NCBI GenBank assembly: GCA_023228885.1
Contig: JALOAJ010000019.1
Location: forward strand, 1-44,764
Reading direction: 5' to 3'
DNA length: 44,764 bases
DNA from: Bacillota bacterium
GTDB lineage: Bacteria; Bacillota; Clostridia; Monoglobales; Firm-18
Numbering within the stretch: the first letter of the stretch is position 1; each line of letters opens with the position of its first letter. The position numbers were made by a program, and so were the translations under genes. Shown here in pieces: positions 25,462 through 34,969 of this stretch. A model generated the notes under the pieces. It searched no databases. It was given only the letters and a program-made list of their open reading frames with translations, and had not been told where the DNA came from.

Positions 25462-26696
25462 AATAATCTCCTATCTACGAAATGCGCCGAAAATTTTTGT
25501 AGCTTTGAACATGTTACTTCCTTGTCAATAACAACATCAAACCCGCGCGCAAAAATCGGTTCGAAGCGGCAAATCGCCTTGTGACCTATCGTTTCTGACC
25601 GAAACACCTTGATTGGTTTTGCGAAATCATCGTAGCAATATGCGCGGATATGATATTCTTTAATAGAGCCTAAGCTTTCCTCCGCTTCACTTAAAATTAT
25701 ACAATCAATAAGCGTCGGCTCAGAAAGCTTTAACTTATAAACACCCCCCTCCAAAATAAAATGTTCTGCAGCAGGATTACAAAAGCTGTTTTTTATGTAT
25801 TCGCCAAGCTCCCTTAATCGTGCCTCCTCAGCCTTAGGCAAAAGCCCCCTCCGGTCGGGTCCAATATTCAAAAGAAGGTTAGCGCCACGCCCGACAGAAT
25901 AGTGATATATGCCAATCAACTCGTCCAGCGTCTTAATTTCCTCTCCCTCTTTGTGAAACCAACTGTTTCTATGTATTTTAATATCGCACTCAACAGGTAA
26001 AAACAAGCGCTGCGAAAGCTTTTCTTCGCTTTCCGCTAATACCGAGAACGCTACTGAGTCAACAATAAGGGGGTTTGGCATATCTGCGTAACCCGACTCG
26101 TTGCCATTCCAACGGGTATCAGGATCCCACATGTTAAAAATCAGAATATCCGGCTGCAAGCGGCGTATTTCCTGAATAATGCGAGCAGTATCATATTGGT
26201 GGTTTTCCGAACCACAACCGTCAAACCAAAGATAATCTATTTGTCCATAGCTACCTAAAAGCTCCCTAATTTGTTGAATAAAATATTCATCATAATTTTT
26301 CGCGCTTTTAGTCTTTGTTTCATATTCGGCAGGAGAATAATATAGCCCAATCTTAATACCATACCTTCGACAGGCATTGGTAAATTCACGCACAATGTCG
26401 CCCTCGCCCTCCTTCCAAGGTGTGTTGGCGACCGAATAGTCGGTATATTGGGAAGGCCAATTTGCAAAGCCATCATGGTGTTTACAAACCAAAACAGCAT
26501 ATTTTGCCCCTGATTCCCAAATCGTTTTTATCCATCGGTCGCAATCAAGCTCGGTGGGGCAAAATGCATCAAGCGGCATTGGCATGAAGTCCCAGTCTTT
26601 GTGTTCAGGATAAAATGTGCGTATCCCAAAATGAAAGAACACGCCAAACTCCCAATTTAAAAATTCAAGTTGTTTTTTTGTTGCTCTTGTTGCCAT
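25458..26696 (-). CDS. Alpha-L-fucosidase family protein (GH29)
   Basis: This 412-residue protein without a signal peptide has the GH29 catalytic barrel (PF01120). Diagnostic segments are FGVFFHFGIRTFYP at 17-30, YAVLVCKHHDGFANWPS near 66-82 with the conserved His-His, and DYLWFDGCGSE, where Asp159 is the expected nucleophile of this retaining family. RGANLLLNIGPDRRG is also typical. A short C-terminal beta-domain follows. The acid/base residue is not obvious, as is common in GH29-B-like members. I chose the ATG at 26696; an in-frame TTG at 26720 would give eight more residues but begins at the ribosome site. It would release L-fucose or a related sugar from imported oligosaccharides. It overlaps the following URO-D-like gene by 4 nt and comes 98 bp after the esterase gene. 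Confidence 0.88.
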   Translation of the reverse strand: MATRATKKQLEFLNWEFGVFFHFGIRTFYPEHKDWDFMPMPLDAFCPTELDCDRWIKTIWESGAKYAVLVCKHHDGFANWPSQYTDYSVANTPWKEGEGDIVREFTNACRRYGIKIGLYYSPAEYETKTKSAKNYDEYFIQQIRELLGSYGQIDYLWFDGCGSENHQYDTARIIQEIRRLQPDILIFNMWDPDTRWNGNESGYADMPNPLIVDSVAFSVLAESEEKLSQRLFLPVECDIKIHRNSWFHKEGEEIKTLDELIGIYHYSVGRGANLLLNIGPDRRGLLPKAEEARLRELGEYIKNSFCNPAAEHFILEGGVYKLKLSEPTLIDCIILSEAEESLGSIKEYHIRAYCYDDFAKPIKVFRSETIGHKAICRFEPIFARGFDVVIDKEVTCSKLQKFSAHFVDRRLL

Positions 26697-26794
26697 AAAT
26701 TCCAAAACCTCACCCTTCAAACTTTTTTACCCCTTCCGGGGAAGCCCTATCAAAATCCCAAACATTTCGCAAAAAATTCATATGCGCAATATAT

Positions 26795-29464
26795 TCAGTT
26801 ACCTACAAAAAATCCTGCTAATTCAATAAGCATCCCATTATTGCCAGCGCGCGGCGCTGTCCTCATGTATAGCGTATGCTCACCAACCGGCAAATTTCTT
26901 CCGAGCATTGCGTATCCGGAATAGGACAGCATATTGTTATTATAATTTTCGTTATCAATCGACCAGTTAATTATAGAGGCGTTTGTTTGGCTGACGGTAT
27001 GCAATAGTACAGCAATATCGCTACCGTAAAAAGTATAGCTAAAATAAATATGATGTCCATCAAATTGTATAGACCCCGGTGTATACCATCTGGGGGGATT
27101 ATTCAATGGTGCGTAATTACAAGCAACTTTAGCATCTTTCGGAATATCGCCTAAAACAAAATCACCATGAGCCAAAGCGTCTAACGCACTTATAATACGC
27201 CCATTAATTGGATGGTGTGTAAATGTTTCACCTAAAACCTTTTCGTTTGGCGCGGAATATGTATGTAACCACTCGGTCAGTTTTATCTGAATTGTCTCAG
27301 CGGCTATTGCGTGCCCATTTGTATTGGGGTGTGTTCCATCGGAAGAATAGCCGCTACCGTTATAATGCCCCTTGCCCTCCGCTATGTATCGATCGTATAT
27401 AACCTTGCCAACATTCACGCTCAAAATCCCATAATGGTCGGCTATCTCCTCCATGTAAACAACCGTATTTGGTGTTCTGCCTGCATTATAATCCGCCTCA
27501 AAAACCGTGTCTAAAAAGTAAACAAATACAATTTCCGCTTTTGGATTTACTTCCCAAACCTGTAAGACAAGCCCCTCCATAGAGCGCTGAATTTGTTCTC
27601 GTGGTGTGCTTCTGTCATTCACCGAAAACTCAACAAATACCAAATCGGGCTTAAATGGCGTCAGCTCCTGTGCCGCACGAAAAGCAGCATACTCAGAAGT
27701 TGTGCCGGCTAACGCGGCATTGACCTCCATGATTTTACAATCCGGATACTGTGTTTGAAGCCATTTTGTTGTTAGCGGCCGCCATGCAAGATTACCTTGT
27801 TGCGATATCGGGTCAACTCCTGCGCCCACCGTAATGGAGCCTCCTATGTAGCCGATTTTCAGATTTTTATCTTGTTCTATCTTTACACGCGTATTAGGCA
27901 AACCATTCTGTCGATAACAAAGCCCCATCGGTTCCAAGCTAATCGGTAACATGCTTTCGAAACCTTTTTTGCCATCTTCCCCCTCCCAAGCAAAAACCTT
28001 AATGTGGTATTTATCTAAATTATCATACACGCCTAAAGGTAAAGTAAGATTGATGTGCACCGTTGATAACCCATTTGAAGGCACATTCTCGTTGGTTAAG
28101 GTTGCATTTGTAAGCAAGCCTAACTCGCTGTTAAACAAAGCGGCAGCAACCGTTACTTCCTTTGAACTCCCACTAATGTTTTGTATATCAACCCGACAAT
28201 CTACACCCGTACCGGGCAATAATGTGATGTCGCCTAATTCATCTATGGGGTTTCCGTTATAATAGTAGTGCACTCCCTTGACAAGAAAAGCCTTGGTTTC
28301 GGTAGAAAAAGAAATTCTGCGCTGATGGTAGATCTCATCTGACGGGGTCCCGCTAATTTTTAACGCATCGGCGGTAATGATTAAGTCATATGTTATATCA
28401 ACTTCTAAATCATTGTCTGTTATCAGAGTATATGTTCTTGTTTCTGTGCAGTAGCTGCCGCTGCAAGGGACTTCATCACCCCCGCGTTTCGTTAGAATTA
28501 TAGTGTTTGTATTTAATGTTTCCTCCCGCATTTGCGAAGGAAAGATTATATTTAAAACCTTTTTCCCCGCCGAAACTTCCGATGCATAACGCACCTTGCT
28601 TCCATCGGCAAAAAAAGCCTCGGGAGTTTCGGGATATGACATTTTAAAGTAATCTATGGTAATCGTGTTTGGAGCGGTTAAACCAATGTTTGCCCCGCTG
28701 ACAAAGGCTAAGCAAACCCGACTTATTTCACCGATGTTGTCGATTCCTGCACCGGATGTTGGCGCAAGATTTGAACGGGCTTCAAATTCCTTGTGTAAGG
28801 CAAATTCCGTCTGCGCGCCAGGATTGAGCGCAACATTATTCCCATGGGCATCAAGCAAAGCAATCTTTGCATAGTCTGTTCCGAACAAATCCCAATATAT
28901 TGTTGCGCGAATGGTATACCATTCGCCAACATTCAATGTCTTTAAAATATTACTTGCGTTGTTACTGTTCCCTGCATCTTCAGATGTTGATGCAGATAAT
29001 GTGGCTCCATTTAACTTAAAAATATTGGAAGAATAATTTGCATTTGCAGTATTTGTCCCATACAGTCTAAGCAAGAAAATGGCATTGTTTGGCACATCGG
29101 CAGAATCAATTCTTATGCGTTCTTCAATAGTGAACACATCGGGCAAAATATTGAATCCACGCGTTAAGTAGAATACTTTGCCGGCAGCATTAGGCATTGT
29201 CATTTGAAGCATTTTATTTCCCTGTTCTTCGATGATGTTCGCTGCGCCCGATGTATCCGTCGGAACATTGTTCTCGCTTGTGATGTAATCTAAAGCAATG
29301 TCATCCTGTTTTTTTTGCACTCCGTTTTCAAACCAAAACAGTTTACCAATTTTATAATCGAAATGGTCATTTACCTCTGTTTGCGCTGAGGCGGTTAACA
29401 CCCCTGCAACAAGCAACATGAATGATATAATAATAGTACCTATATATTTCATCTTAAGCGCCAT
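26795..29464 (-). CDS. Secreted multi-module SGNH/GDSL esterase
   Basis: This 889-residue secreted protein has a signal peptide (to about residue 28, ASAQ). Residues about 30-275 form a LamG/concanavalin-like module (FTIEERIRIDS, WYTIRATIYWD, TIDYFKMSYPE). Next come an SbsA-type Ig-like segment and an Ig-like module with YHIKVFAWEGEDG, shared with other proteins here. The SGNH hydrolase domain (about 535-730) shows IGYIGGSITVGAG with the nucleophile serine near 543, an FSVND block and SDGTHPN with the Asp-His pair near 711-714. A C-terminal beta domain follows. SGNH enzymes in such loci usually remove acetyl groups from plant polysaccharides. The ATG at 29464 lies inside an inverted-repeat element that also supplies the sequence AAAGG just upstream; an ATG 12 bp further in is an alternative start. 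Confidence 0.85.
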   Translation of the reverse strand: MALKMKYIGTIIISFMLLVAGVLTASAQTEVNDHFDYKIGKLFWFENGVQKKQDDIALDYITSENNVPTDTSGAANIIEEQGNKMLQMTMPNAAGKVFYLTRGFNILPDVFTIEERIRIDSADVPNNAIFLLRLYGTNTANANYSSNIFKLNGATLSASTSEDAGNSNNASNILKTLNVGEWYTIRATIYWDLFGTDYAKIALLDAHGNNVALNPGAQTEFALHKEFEARSNLAPTSGAGIDNIGEISRVCLAFVSGANIGLTAPNTITIDYFKMSYPETPEAFFADGSKVRYASEVSAGKKVLNIIFPSQMREETLNTNTIILTKRGGDEVPCSGSYCTETRTYTLITDNDLEVDITYDLIITADALKISGTPSDEIYHQRRISFSTETKAFLVKGVHYYYNGNPIDELGDITLLPGTGVDCRVDIQNISGSSKEVTVAAALFNSELGLLTNATLTNENVPSNGLSTVHINLTLPLGVYDNLDKYHIKVFAWEGEDGKKGFESMLPISLEPMGLCYRQNGLPNTRVKIEQDKNLKIGYIGGSITVGAGVDPISQQGNLAWRPLTTKWLQTQYPDCKIMEVNAALAGTTSEYAAFRAAQELTPFKPDLVFVEFSVNDRSTPREQIQRSMEGLVLQVWEVNPKAEIVFVYFLDTVFEADYNAGRTPNTVVYMEEIADHYGILSVNVGKVIYDRYIAEGKGHYNGSGYSSDGTHPNTNGHAIAAETIQIKLTEWLHTYSAPNEKVLGETFTHHPINGRIISALDALAHGDFVLGDIPKDAKVACNYAPLNNPPRWYTPGSIQFDGHHIYFSYTFYGSDIAVLLHTVSQTNASIINWSIDNENYNNNMLSYSGYAMLGRNLPVGEHTLYMRTAPRAGNNGMLIELAGFFVGN

Positions 29465-29547
29465 TAGCCTTTCCGGCTCACAAAATTATATTAAAACTTG
29501 CGCCTGCGCTCTTATCGTGAGCCGGATAATGCGTACAAATGGCGCTT
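29456..29547. repeat. Intergenic inverted-repeat element, copy B (92 bp)
   Basis: The outer arms AAGCGCCATT (29456-29465) and AATGGCGCTT (29538-29547) are perfect 10-bp inverted repeats. Nested inside are CCGGCTCAC (29473-29481) and GTGAGCCGG (29517-29525). The copy at 10760-10849 is about three-quarters identical and has weaker outer arms. The left arm overlaps the ATG and second codon of the esterase gene. Directly to the right is the perfect 12-bp palindrome TGCGCATGCGCA (29548-29559). Confidence 0.8.
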
Positions 29548-29601
29548 TGCGCATGCGCAGCTCGCCGAGGGTGATAATATCGCACGAGCAATAAATTCTC
29601 T

Positions 29602-30711
29602 CTAAAATGTTTCGCGCATTCGCTCACAATAATACTGAACATTTTCCCATTTTGCATCTGGTGCAATACGATGGTCAGGGCATGGAATATACCCGCCTAA
29701 CGCAACCAAAGGGCGCAATCGTTCTATCTCTGCATCCACAGCCGCATAATCACGGGCAAACACATTTTTGTTCATACCTCCAACACCACGAAGCTCTTTT
29801 CCATATTTCTCACGCCAAGGCTTTATGCTTGCATTCCAAACGCCAACTTCAATGGGAAACATTGTATTGACACCGTTTTCCAGCCATATGGGAACAAGCG
29901 AATCAATTACACCATCGCAATCTACTGAAATAATATCAATGCCATTGCGGGTTAAAAGCGATGTGATTTTTTTATAATGCGGTCCAACCAGCAGTTTAAA
30001 AACATCCGGAATTACCAATGGTCCGTTTTTAAAGCAGATATCTTCCCAAAAGGCAGCAAAATCAAATTTTACACCTGCTGACAATGTTTGCTCAACTACA
30101 CGATAACACAAATTTGCAACGGTATCAATGATTTCTTCGTATAATTTTTCATCGTCAGCGTATAAATAGCTTACACCCTCAATCCCCATCCAGTCGCGTA
30201 TGCGCCCAAAAAGGCTGCCACACCAAATCCCTATGGGATTTTCATACCCTTCGGTTGCTGTGCGATTATGCAGCATATTAGCATCCACCCGTTCAGGGGA
30301 AAACTGTAACCGAGGCAAATAATGTTCTTCCCAGCTTTTTCGGTCGGTCAATAAATGTCCAACTTCGGAGGGTATCGCCCCCGTGCCGTCCTTTTCAATA
30401 ACAACTACACCGTCGCGATTTTGAACATGGCGCGTTCCATCCGCAAAGCGCCTTACAACCTTGGTTTCAAATCCCGGAAAAAGGTCTGTTTTTGTAACAA
30501 AGCAATTCCATCCGCAATCAAAACCTAACTTGGCAGATATTTTATCGTCCACAGCGTTGCCATCTGCCCACCCGGTGCTTTCCTCCCTCGTAAGGTGACC
30601 CTCTGACCGCCATTTTTCAAGGGTTTCCTGCCAATAACCAAATTGTATCACCGGTAGCCTATCATACTTTTGGTAGCGTAGCGCCGCCTTCATGCGTTCC
30701 TTGGTGTTCAT
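29602..30711 (-). CDS. URO-D superfamily protein with DxC-type metal site
   Basis: This 369-residue protein opens with NTKERMKAALRYQKYDRLPV, the standard start of methyltransferase-type URO-D proteins. Where typical members have HxCG it has SVDCDGVID, so an aspartate replaces the histidine, while the C-terminal block retains a cysteine (YIPCPDHRIAPD). Other family blocks are AAFWEDICFKNGPLVIPDVF and GVGGMNKNVFARD. Similar variants are common in carbohydrate loci of anaerobes, but none is known to me with a proven reaction. The start lies 50 bp inside the end of the GH127 gene, so translation is probably coupled. GGGGAGG lies 12 nt before the ATG and GAGGG directly abuts it. It is followed by 137 bp containing an inverted-repeat element before the esterase gene. 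It has no signal peptide, so it should act in the cytosol. Confidence 0.8.
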   Translation of the reverse strand: MNTKERMKAALRYQKYDRLPVIQFGYWQETLEKWRSEGHLTREESTGWADGNAVDDKISAKLGFDCGWNCFVTKTDLFPGFETKVVRRFADGTRHVQNRDGVVVIEKDGTGAIPSEVGHLLTDRKSWEEHYLPRLQFSPERVDANMLHNRTATEGYENPIGIWCGSLFGRIRDWMGIEGVSYLYADDEKLYEEIIDTVANLCYRVVEQTLSAGVKFDFAAFWEDICFKNGPLVIPDVFKLLVGPHYKKITSLLTRNGIDIISVDCDGVIDSLVPIWLENGVNTMFPIEVGVWNASIKPWREKYGKELRGVGGMNKNVFARDYAAVDAEIERLRPLVALGGYIPCPDHRIAPDAKWENVQYYCERMRETF

Positions 30712-32623
30712 CCCTCATCAAAGCCTCCCCTTCTTGCCGTTCACTAAAATTTTTTTGTATCCAAACAATCATTTCGCCTTTGCCTCTGTTTGCCCAGGCA
30801 TAGTAAGGAATTGCTGTAACAGTAACTTGTTCCGCTGCGCTTGCACCCTTTTTATATAACGAATCAAAACTCGGGCGGCGCAACGCTTTTGTTTTAATGC
30901 ACGGAACCCCGGTAAACTCCTTATGCTCCTTTATCCATTTGTATTGGGCGTTTGCGGGCAAAACAACATCGCTCAAGTTCTTACCTGCATCCACTTCTTC
31001 TATGCAATACATAATTGGTCCGCGTTTTAGAGAAACCTTGCCGCAAGACTCCCAAATGTTCGGGTTTGCCTCGATTTCAACCACGCTCATAGGGAAATCA
31101 ATTTCGATATAATCTTCCTTTTTCCAAACCTTGCGTATGAAAGCATAACCATCTCTAATTTCAAGCTTATCAACAACCTTATCGCAAACAGTTATTGTTC
31201 TGTACTCCGCCCATTCAGGTATCCGGAATGCAACTGTAAACTCGAGTGGCATCGATAGTTCAAAGGAAACCTTTATATTACCATAAAACGGATACTCCGT
31301 TTTTTGTGTAACAACAACTATTTGATCAAACAAAGTTATATTTGTGCTGCTGTTTATATAATGGTGCATATAAATTGTGTCTTCCTCATTTGTATATAGA
31401 TAATCCCCTATTCTTCCGATAAGACGCGCGATATTTGGGGGACAGCAAGAACATTCAAAAACCTTCTTTCGTTCGTATATCGGCAGGTGTACTCCCCCGG
31501 TACGCCTATTATAGTAATCTACCGAATCGGGACGCATTTCCAAGGGGTTTTCATAAAAAAAGGCATCGCCGCTAAGGGAAATTCCTGCCAGCACCGCATT
31601 GTACAACACCAACTCTGCTATATCAGCATAACACGACTTGGGCTTTATAAGCATCATTGCATGGGCGAAAAAAAACAACCCTATGCCTGCACAGGTTTCG
31701 GCATACGCCATGAAGTTTGGCAAATCATAGTCATATGTAAAATTTTCACCGGGAAAAGCAGAGCCTATTCCCCCCGTCACATACATCCGCTTGTTTGTGA
31801 TGTTTTCCCAAATGGCTTCACAAGTCTCTTTAAGCCCTGCATCACAATAAAGCCTTGCCAAATCTGCCATTGATGTATACATGTATGTTGCGCGAACCGC
31901 ATGCCCTTCTGCTGTTCGTTGCTTTCGAACAGGCATATGGTCTTGCGCATACTTTTCATCGGCAAAATCATATAACGGTGTAACATCCTTATCGTTGATG
32001 CCGCGTTCTTCTATAAAAAAGCGTGATAATTCCAAATAACGCATATTATCTGTTGTTTCATACAAACGAACCAACGCCAAGGTAATTTCTTCGTGCCCGG
32101 CAGTTGCAAAATTTGCGCTTTGTTCAAGTTTGAAAACCTTTTCCAAAAGATTTGCATACCTTTCTGCTACACGCAAAAAGCGTCCATCCCCCACAGCTTC
32201 AAAATATGCCACCGCCGCCTCAATTAAATGGCCCGCACTATACAGCTCATGAGCAGCACGGTCGCAAAAACGGCGCGAAGGCTCAATGCATTGAAAATAT
32301 GTATTAAAATAGCCATCCTTCGCTTGTCCTTTTTCAATTTGTGTAATAAGCGTTTCTGCATTTTCCGATAAATAAAAATTCTCACCTTTTGCCAGGACAT
32401 ATGCGGCGCCCTCAATCCACTTTGCCACATCAGAGTCATAAAAAACATGCGGCTTATTCGGTTGCCCCTCTCGCCAGTCCATGGCAAAAGATGCAATACG
32501 CCCCGTTTCAACAAATCTGTCGTATATTGCTTTGAGGGTTATGTTTTTATTGATTTCCTGCCTTTTTTTCCAAAACCCATCGTTTATTTCCACTTGTTTA
32601 TAAGGAATTCTACTCAAATTCAT
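30662..32623 (-). CDS. GH127 beta-L-arabinofuranosidase (DUF1680 family)
   Basis: This 653-residue cytosolic protein spans the full (alpha/alpha)6 barrel plus beta-domains of GH127 (PF07944). The zinc-and-catalysis region is intact: YAETCAGIG supplies the conserved Glu and first Cys, and FECSCCPPNIARL supplies the cysteine pair, one of which is the nucleophile in characterised members. TGGIGSAFPGENFTYDYDLPN is also a strong family block. Family enzymes remove beta-L-arabinofuranose from hydroxyproline-linked arabino-oligosaccharides or pectic side chains. The start overlaps the stop of the AraC regulator by 4 nt (ATGA), and the stop runs 50 nt into the next URO-D-like gene. The C-terminal extension RDEHQGTHEGG looks variable. 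It points to an arabinose-bearing plant substrate. Confidence 0.93.
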   Translation of the reverse strand: MNLSRIPYKQVEINDGFWKKRQEINKNITLKAIYDRFVETGRIASFAMDWREGQPNKPHVFYDSDVAKWIEGAAYVLAKGENFYLSENAETLITQIEKGQAKDGYFNTYFQCIEPSRRFCDRAAHELYSAGHLIEAAVAYFEAVGDGRFLRVAERYANLLEKVFKLEQSANFATAGHEEITLALVRLYETTDNMRYLELSRFFIEERGINDKDVTPLYDFADEKYAQDHMPVRKQRTAEGHAVRATYMYTSMADLARLYCDAGLKETCEAIWENITNKRMYVTGGIGSAFPGENFTYDYDLPNFMAYAETCAGIGLFFFAHAMMLIKPKSCYADIAELVLYNAVLAGISLSGDAFFYENPLEMRPDSVDYYNRRTGGVHLPIYERKKVFECSCCPPNIARLIGRIGDYLYTNEEDTIYMHHYINSSTNITLFDQIVVVTQKTEYPFYGNIKVSFELSMPLEFTVAFRIPEWAEYRTITVCDKVVDKLEIRDGYAFIRKVWKKEDYIEIDFPMSVVEIEANPNIWESCGKVSLKRGPIMYCIEEVDAGKNLSDVVLPANAQYKWIKEHKEFTGVPCIKTKALRRPSFDSLYKKGASAAEQVTVTAIPYYAWANRGKGEMIVWIQKNFSERQEGEALMRDEHQGTHEGGATLPKV

Positions 32624-34938
32624 TCGTTCCCTTTCTGCAATTTCTGTAATTGTAGCCTGCTTCGATACTGGCCGGGTGTCATCCCCTCATGACGCTTAAA
32701 TGTGCGTATGAATACATTTTCATTGACATAGCCAACCATAACCGCAATTTCACCTATGGTTCTTCGATTTTCCGAAAGCAGCCCCTTTGCTTTTCCCAAA
32801 CGAATTCGGTTAATATATTCAGGAATAGCTGCACCGGTCTGTTCACGAAATAGTTTTGAAAGATATGAAGGCGTGAGGTTAAAAACGCTTCCCAAACCCG
32901 AAACGCTAAGCGTTGCATCCGTATAGTTTTCCGCAATATGCTCTTTAACGCATTCCAAAAGATTTGGTGTTCCGGTGCATTTTGACGCCCATACGCATGC
33001 CTGTTCTATTTTTTTAAAAAACGCTTTTCTTATACAGGTTATATCTTTTAGAAAAAGTGCATCTACTCTTATCTGCCTGACACTTTCCGGAACATATAAA
33101 TCCTGAAACGCCTTTAAAACAGCTCCTGCCAAATCATATATCAAACACTTAGCCATCTCGACTGAAATGGAATGGCGTTGAAAGTTTTGTTCGAAAATTT
33201 CGTCTATCAGTTCCTTTGCAATTTTGGAGTTACCTGTCACTATACTATTAATTAATTTTTGGCGTTCCTCTGCCGTTAGATAATACACCTGCTCTCTGTC
33301 TTTTACTTCGCCGTAATAAATAAGCGCGCTTTGACCAAAAATCATGCGGTATTCCATTGCACGCTCCGCCTCTCGATACGCCTCAACCGGTGCATTGCTA
33401 CCCCGCTTAACCCCGCTAAAAGCTGCCGAAAAGTATATTCCCATTTTTTCGTTTAAAACTTTCTTCGCATAGCTTATCTTTTTCGAAAAAAACTGTAAAA
33501 ACCCCTCATCAGTATGCATATTTACCAATGCCGCCACATACCCATCCACTTCAAGAATATACGCCTTGTGCTTTTCAGAAAAAAGTTCTACCAATACATT
33601 TCCGATTACAAATTGCACCGTAGGTACCCTAAGTTCGTATTCTTCGTCATAAGGAAAAAGCTTACTATAATCATCCAACCGTATTAGCACTATAACAAAG
33701 GCATCCGAAATAAAATCCGGCAAATAACCAAGTTCCGCCGCACTACGCATAAAGTCTGCGCCCGAGCCTTTAAGAACGCCCGCCAAATAGCTATTTTGCA
33801 AAAGCTGCTGCTGTTTACCCAAAATTACATTTAATTTTGCTTGTTCGTCCAGCGTTTCCTGAAAGGTTTTTTGAAGATATTCGTATTCCGCGCCGCCTGT
33901 GCTTTTTTTTGGTTTTTCTATTTCTTCTCCCTTTTGCCGTGCGCGTATAAAGTTCATTAATTCCTCAATAGGTCTGTAATTTCGTTTTGTTATATTATAC
34001 ACCGAAAAACCTACAACAATAATATATAAAACAGCGAAAAACAGTATCATCAAACTAATACGGCTTTCATTTTCCAAAAAGACGCGATTGGACATCATCA
34101 TTACATATTTCCAACGCATAACGCTTGATGTTGTGTAAATCGCCACATTATCTCCAACTGCCAAAAGCCCATGCGATTGGCTCATCATAGTGTAAGAAGG
34201 CGGCTCATAATTCACACCCTTGGCTTCACCGGTTGAAAGAATTACTTGATTTTTATCATCCAAAATCAAAATTATACCATGCTTTACCCAGTCCACTTCC
34301 TCCATCTTTTTCACAAAATAAGATTTGTCCATAAGCGTTACCAATGTAGCATCCGGCTCGCTGGGTTTATCAAATGGCATAGCCCGCCGATAAGCGACGG
34401 CATCAACCAAATTCCCTGCCGCGTTTACCCGTTTTATAGTGGATATATCCTTTATACCGTCAAAACGCAGCATTTCCTTCCACTCATCATAGCTAACCCC
34501 ACTTTTGTCATGCGTATAATGAAAATAATCCATCGAGTCCATGCGCCCCTCCGGAGCTAAAACCATATCGGTTTTACGCAAATAAAGGTAAAAGCAACTT
34601 ATGTAGGGCACACTTGCCTTATATTGCTGCAACTCTCTTACAGCATCATAAATTTTATATTGATTTTCATCCCGTTGCTCGCTTGCTTCCCTCACACTTA
34701 TTATTGTCTGTAATTTATTGTTCATTGCCAGTTGAATTGCAAAATTTTCAACATCTTGAATAGTTGTGTCTATATTTTGCCGAACCTGTTGAAGCAAATA
34801 AGAGTTCGCCCGGTCAAACTCACCCTTGTAGTATCTTTGCACGACGCCGTATACCGTAAAACCAATTAAAATCGGCAGCAAAAAAACCATAATATATGAT
34901 AAAAGCCAGTTTATAAATACGCTCCGATTCCTTCCCAT
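32620..34938 (-). CDS. Membrane-bound AraC-family regulator with extracellular sensor
   Basis: This 772-residue one-component regulator resembles YtdP/YesS proteins. It has a transmembrane helix at about residues 10-32, an extracellular Cache-like sensor of about 260 residues, a second helix near 290-315 (LMILFFAVLYIIVVGFSVY), a linker, and a GGDEF-like but degenerate middle region. The last 100 residues hold two AraC helix-turn-helix motifs (LSVSGLGSVFNLTPSYLSKLFR and TIGEIAVMVGYVNENVFIRTFK) closing with EGMTPGQYRSRL. It would sense a sugar outside and act directly on DNA without a kinase. It lies inside the long right-hand operon, 31 bp after a lyase-like gene and overlapping the GH127 gene, so it likely controls this operon. 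Its target sequence was not identified. AAGGGGGTG precedes the ATG. Confidence 0.9.
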   Translation of the reverse strand: MGRNRSVFINWLLSYIMVFLLPILIGFTVYGVVQRYYKGEFDRANSYLLQQVRQNIDTTIQDVENFAIQLAMNNKLQTIISVREASEQRDENQYKIYDAVRELQQYKASVPYISCFYLYLRKTDMVLAPEGRMDSMDYFHYTHDKSGVSYDEWKEMLRFDGIKDISTIKRVNAAGNLVDAVAYRRAMPFDKPSEPDATLVTLMDKSYFVKKMEEVDWVKHGIILILDDKNQVILSTGEAKGVNYEPPSYTMMSQSHGLLAVGDNVAIYTTSSVMRWKYVMMMSNRVFLENESRISLMILFFAVLYIIVVGFSVYNITKRNYRPIEELMNFIRARQKGEEIEKPKKSTGGAEYEYLQKTFQETLDEQAKLNVILGKQQQLLQNSYLAGVLKGSGADFMRSAAELGYLPDFISDAFVIVLIRLDDYSKLFPYDEEYELRVPTVQFVIGNVLVELFSEKHKAYILEVDGYVAALVNMHTDEGFLQFFSKKISYAKKVLNEKMGIYFSAAFSGVKRGSNAPVEAYREAERAMEYRMIFGQSALIYYGEVKDREQVYYLTAEERQKLINSIVTGNSKIAKELIDEIFEQNFQRHSISVEMAKCLIYDLAGAVLKAFQDLYVPESVRQIRVDALFLKDITCIRKAFFKKIEQACVWASKCTGTPNLLECVKEHIAENYTDATLSVSGLGSVFNLTPSYLSKLFREQTGAAIPEYINRIRLGKAKGLLSENRRTIGEIAVMVGYVNENVFIRTFKRHEGMTPGQYRSRLQLQKLQKGNE

Positions 34939-34969
34939 CGTGCACCCCCTTGCGGTATGTGTTTAAAAG

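Noticed and set aside
26744..26760. Terminator between esterase and fucosidase genes (CCCC/GGGG with a four-base loop)
   Set aside because: The stem has only four pairs and no T-run follows, so it is unlikely to end transcription.
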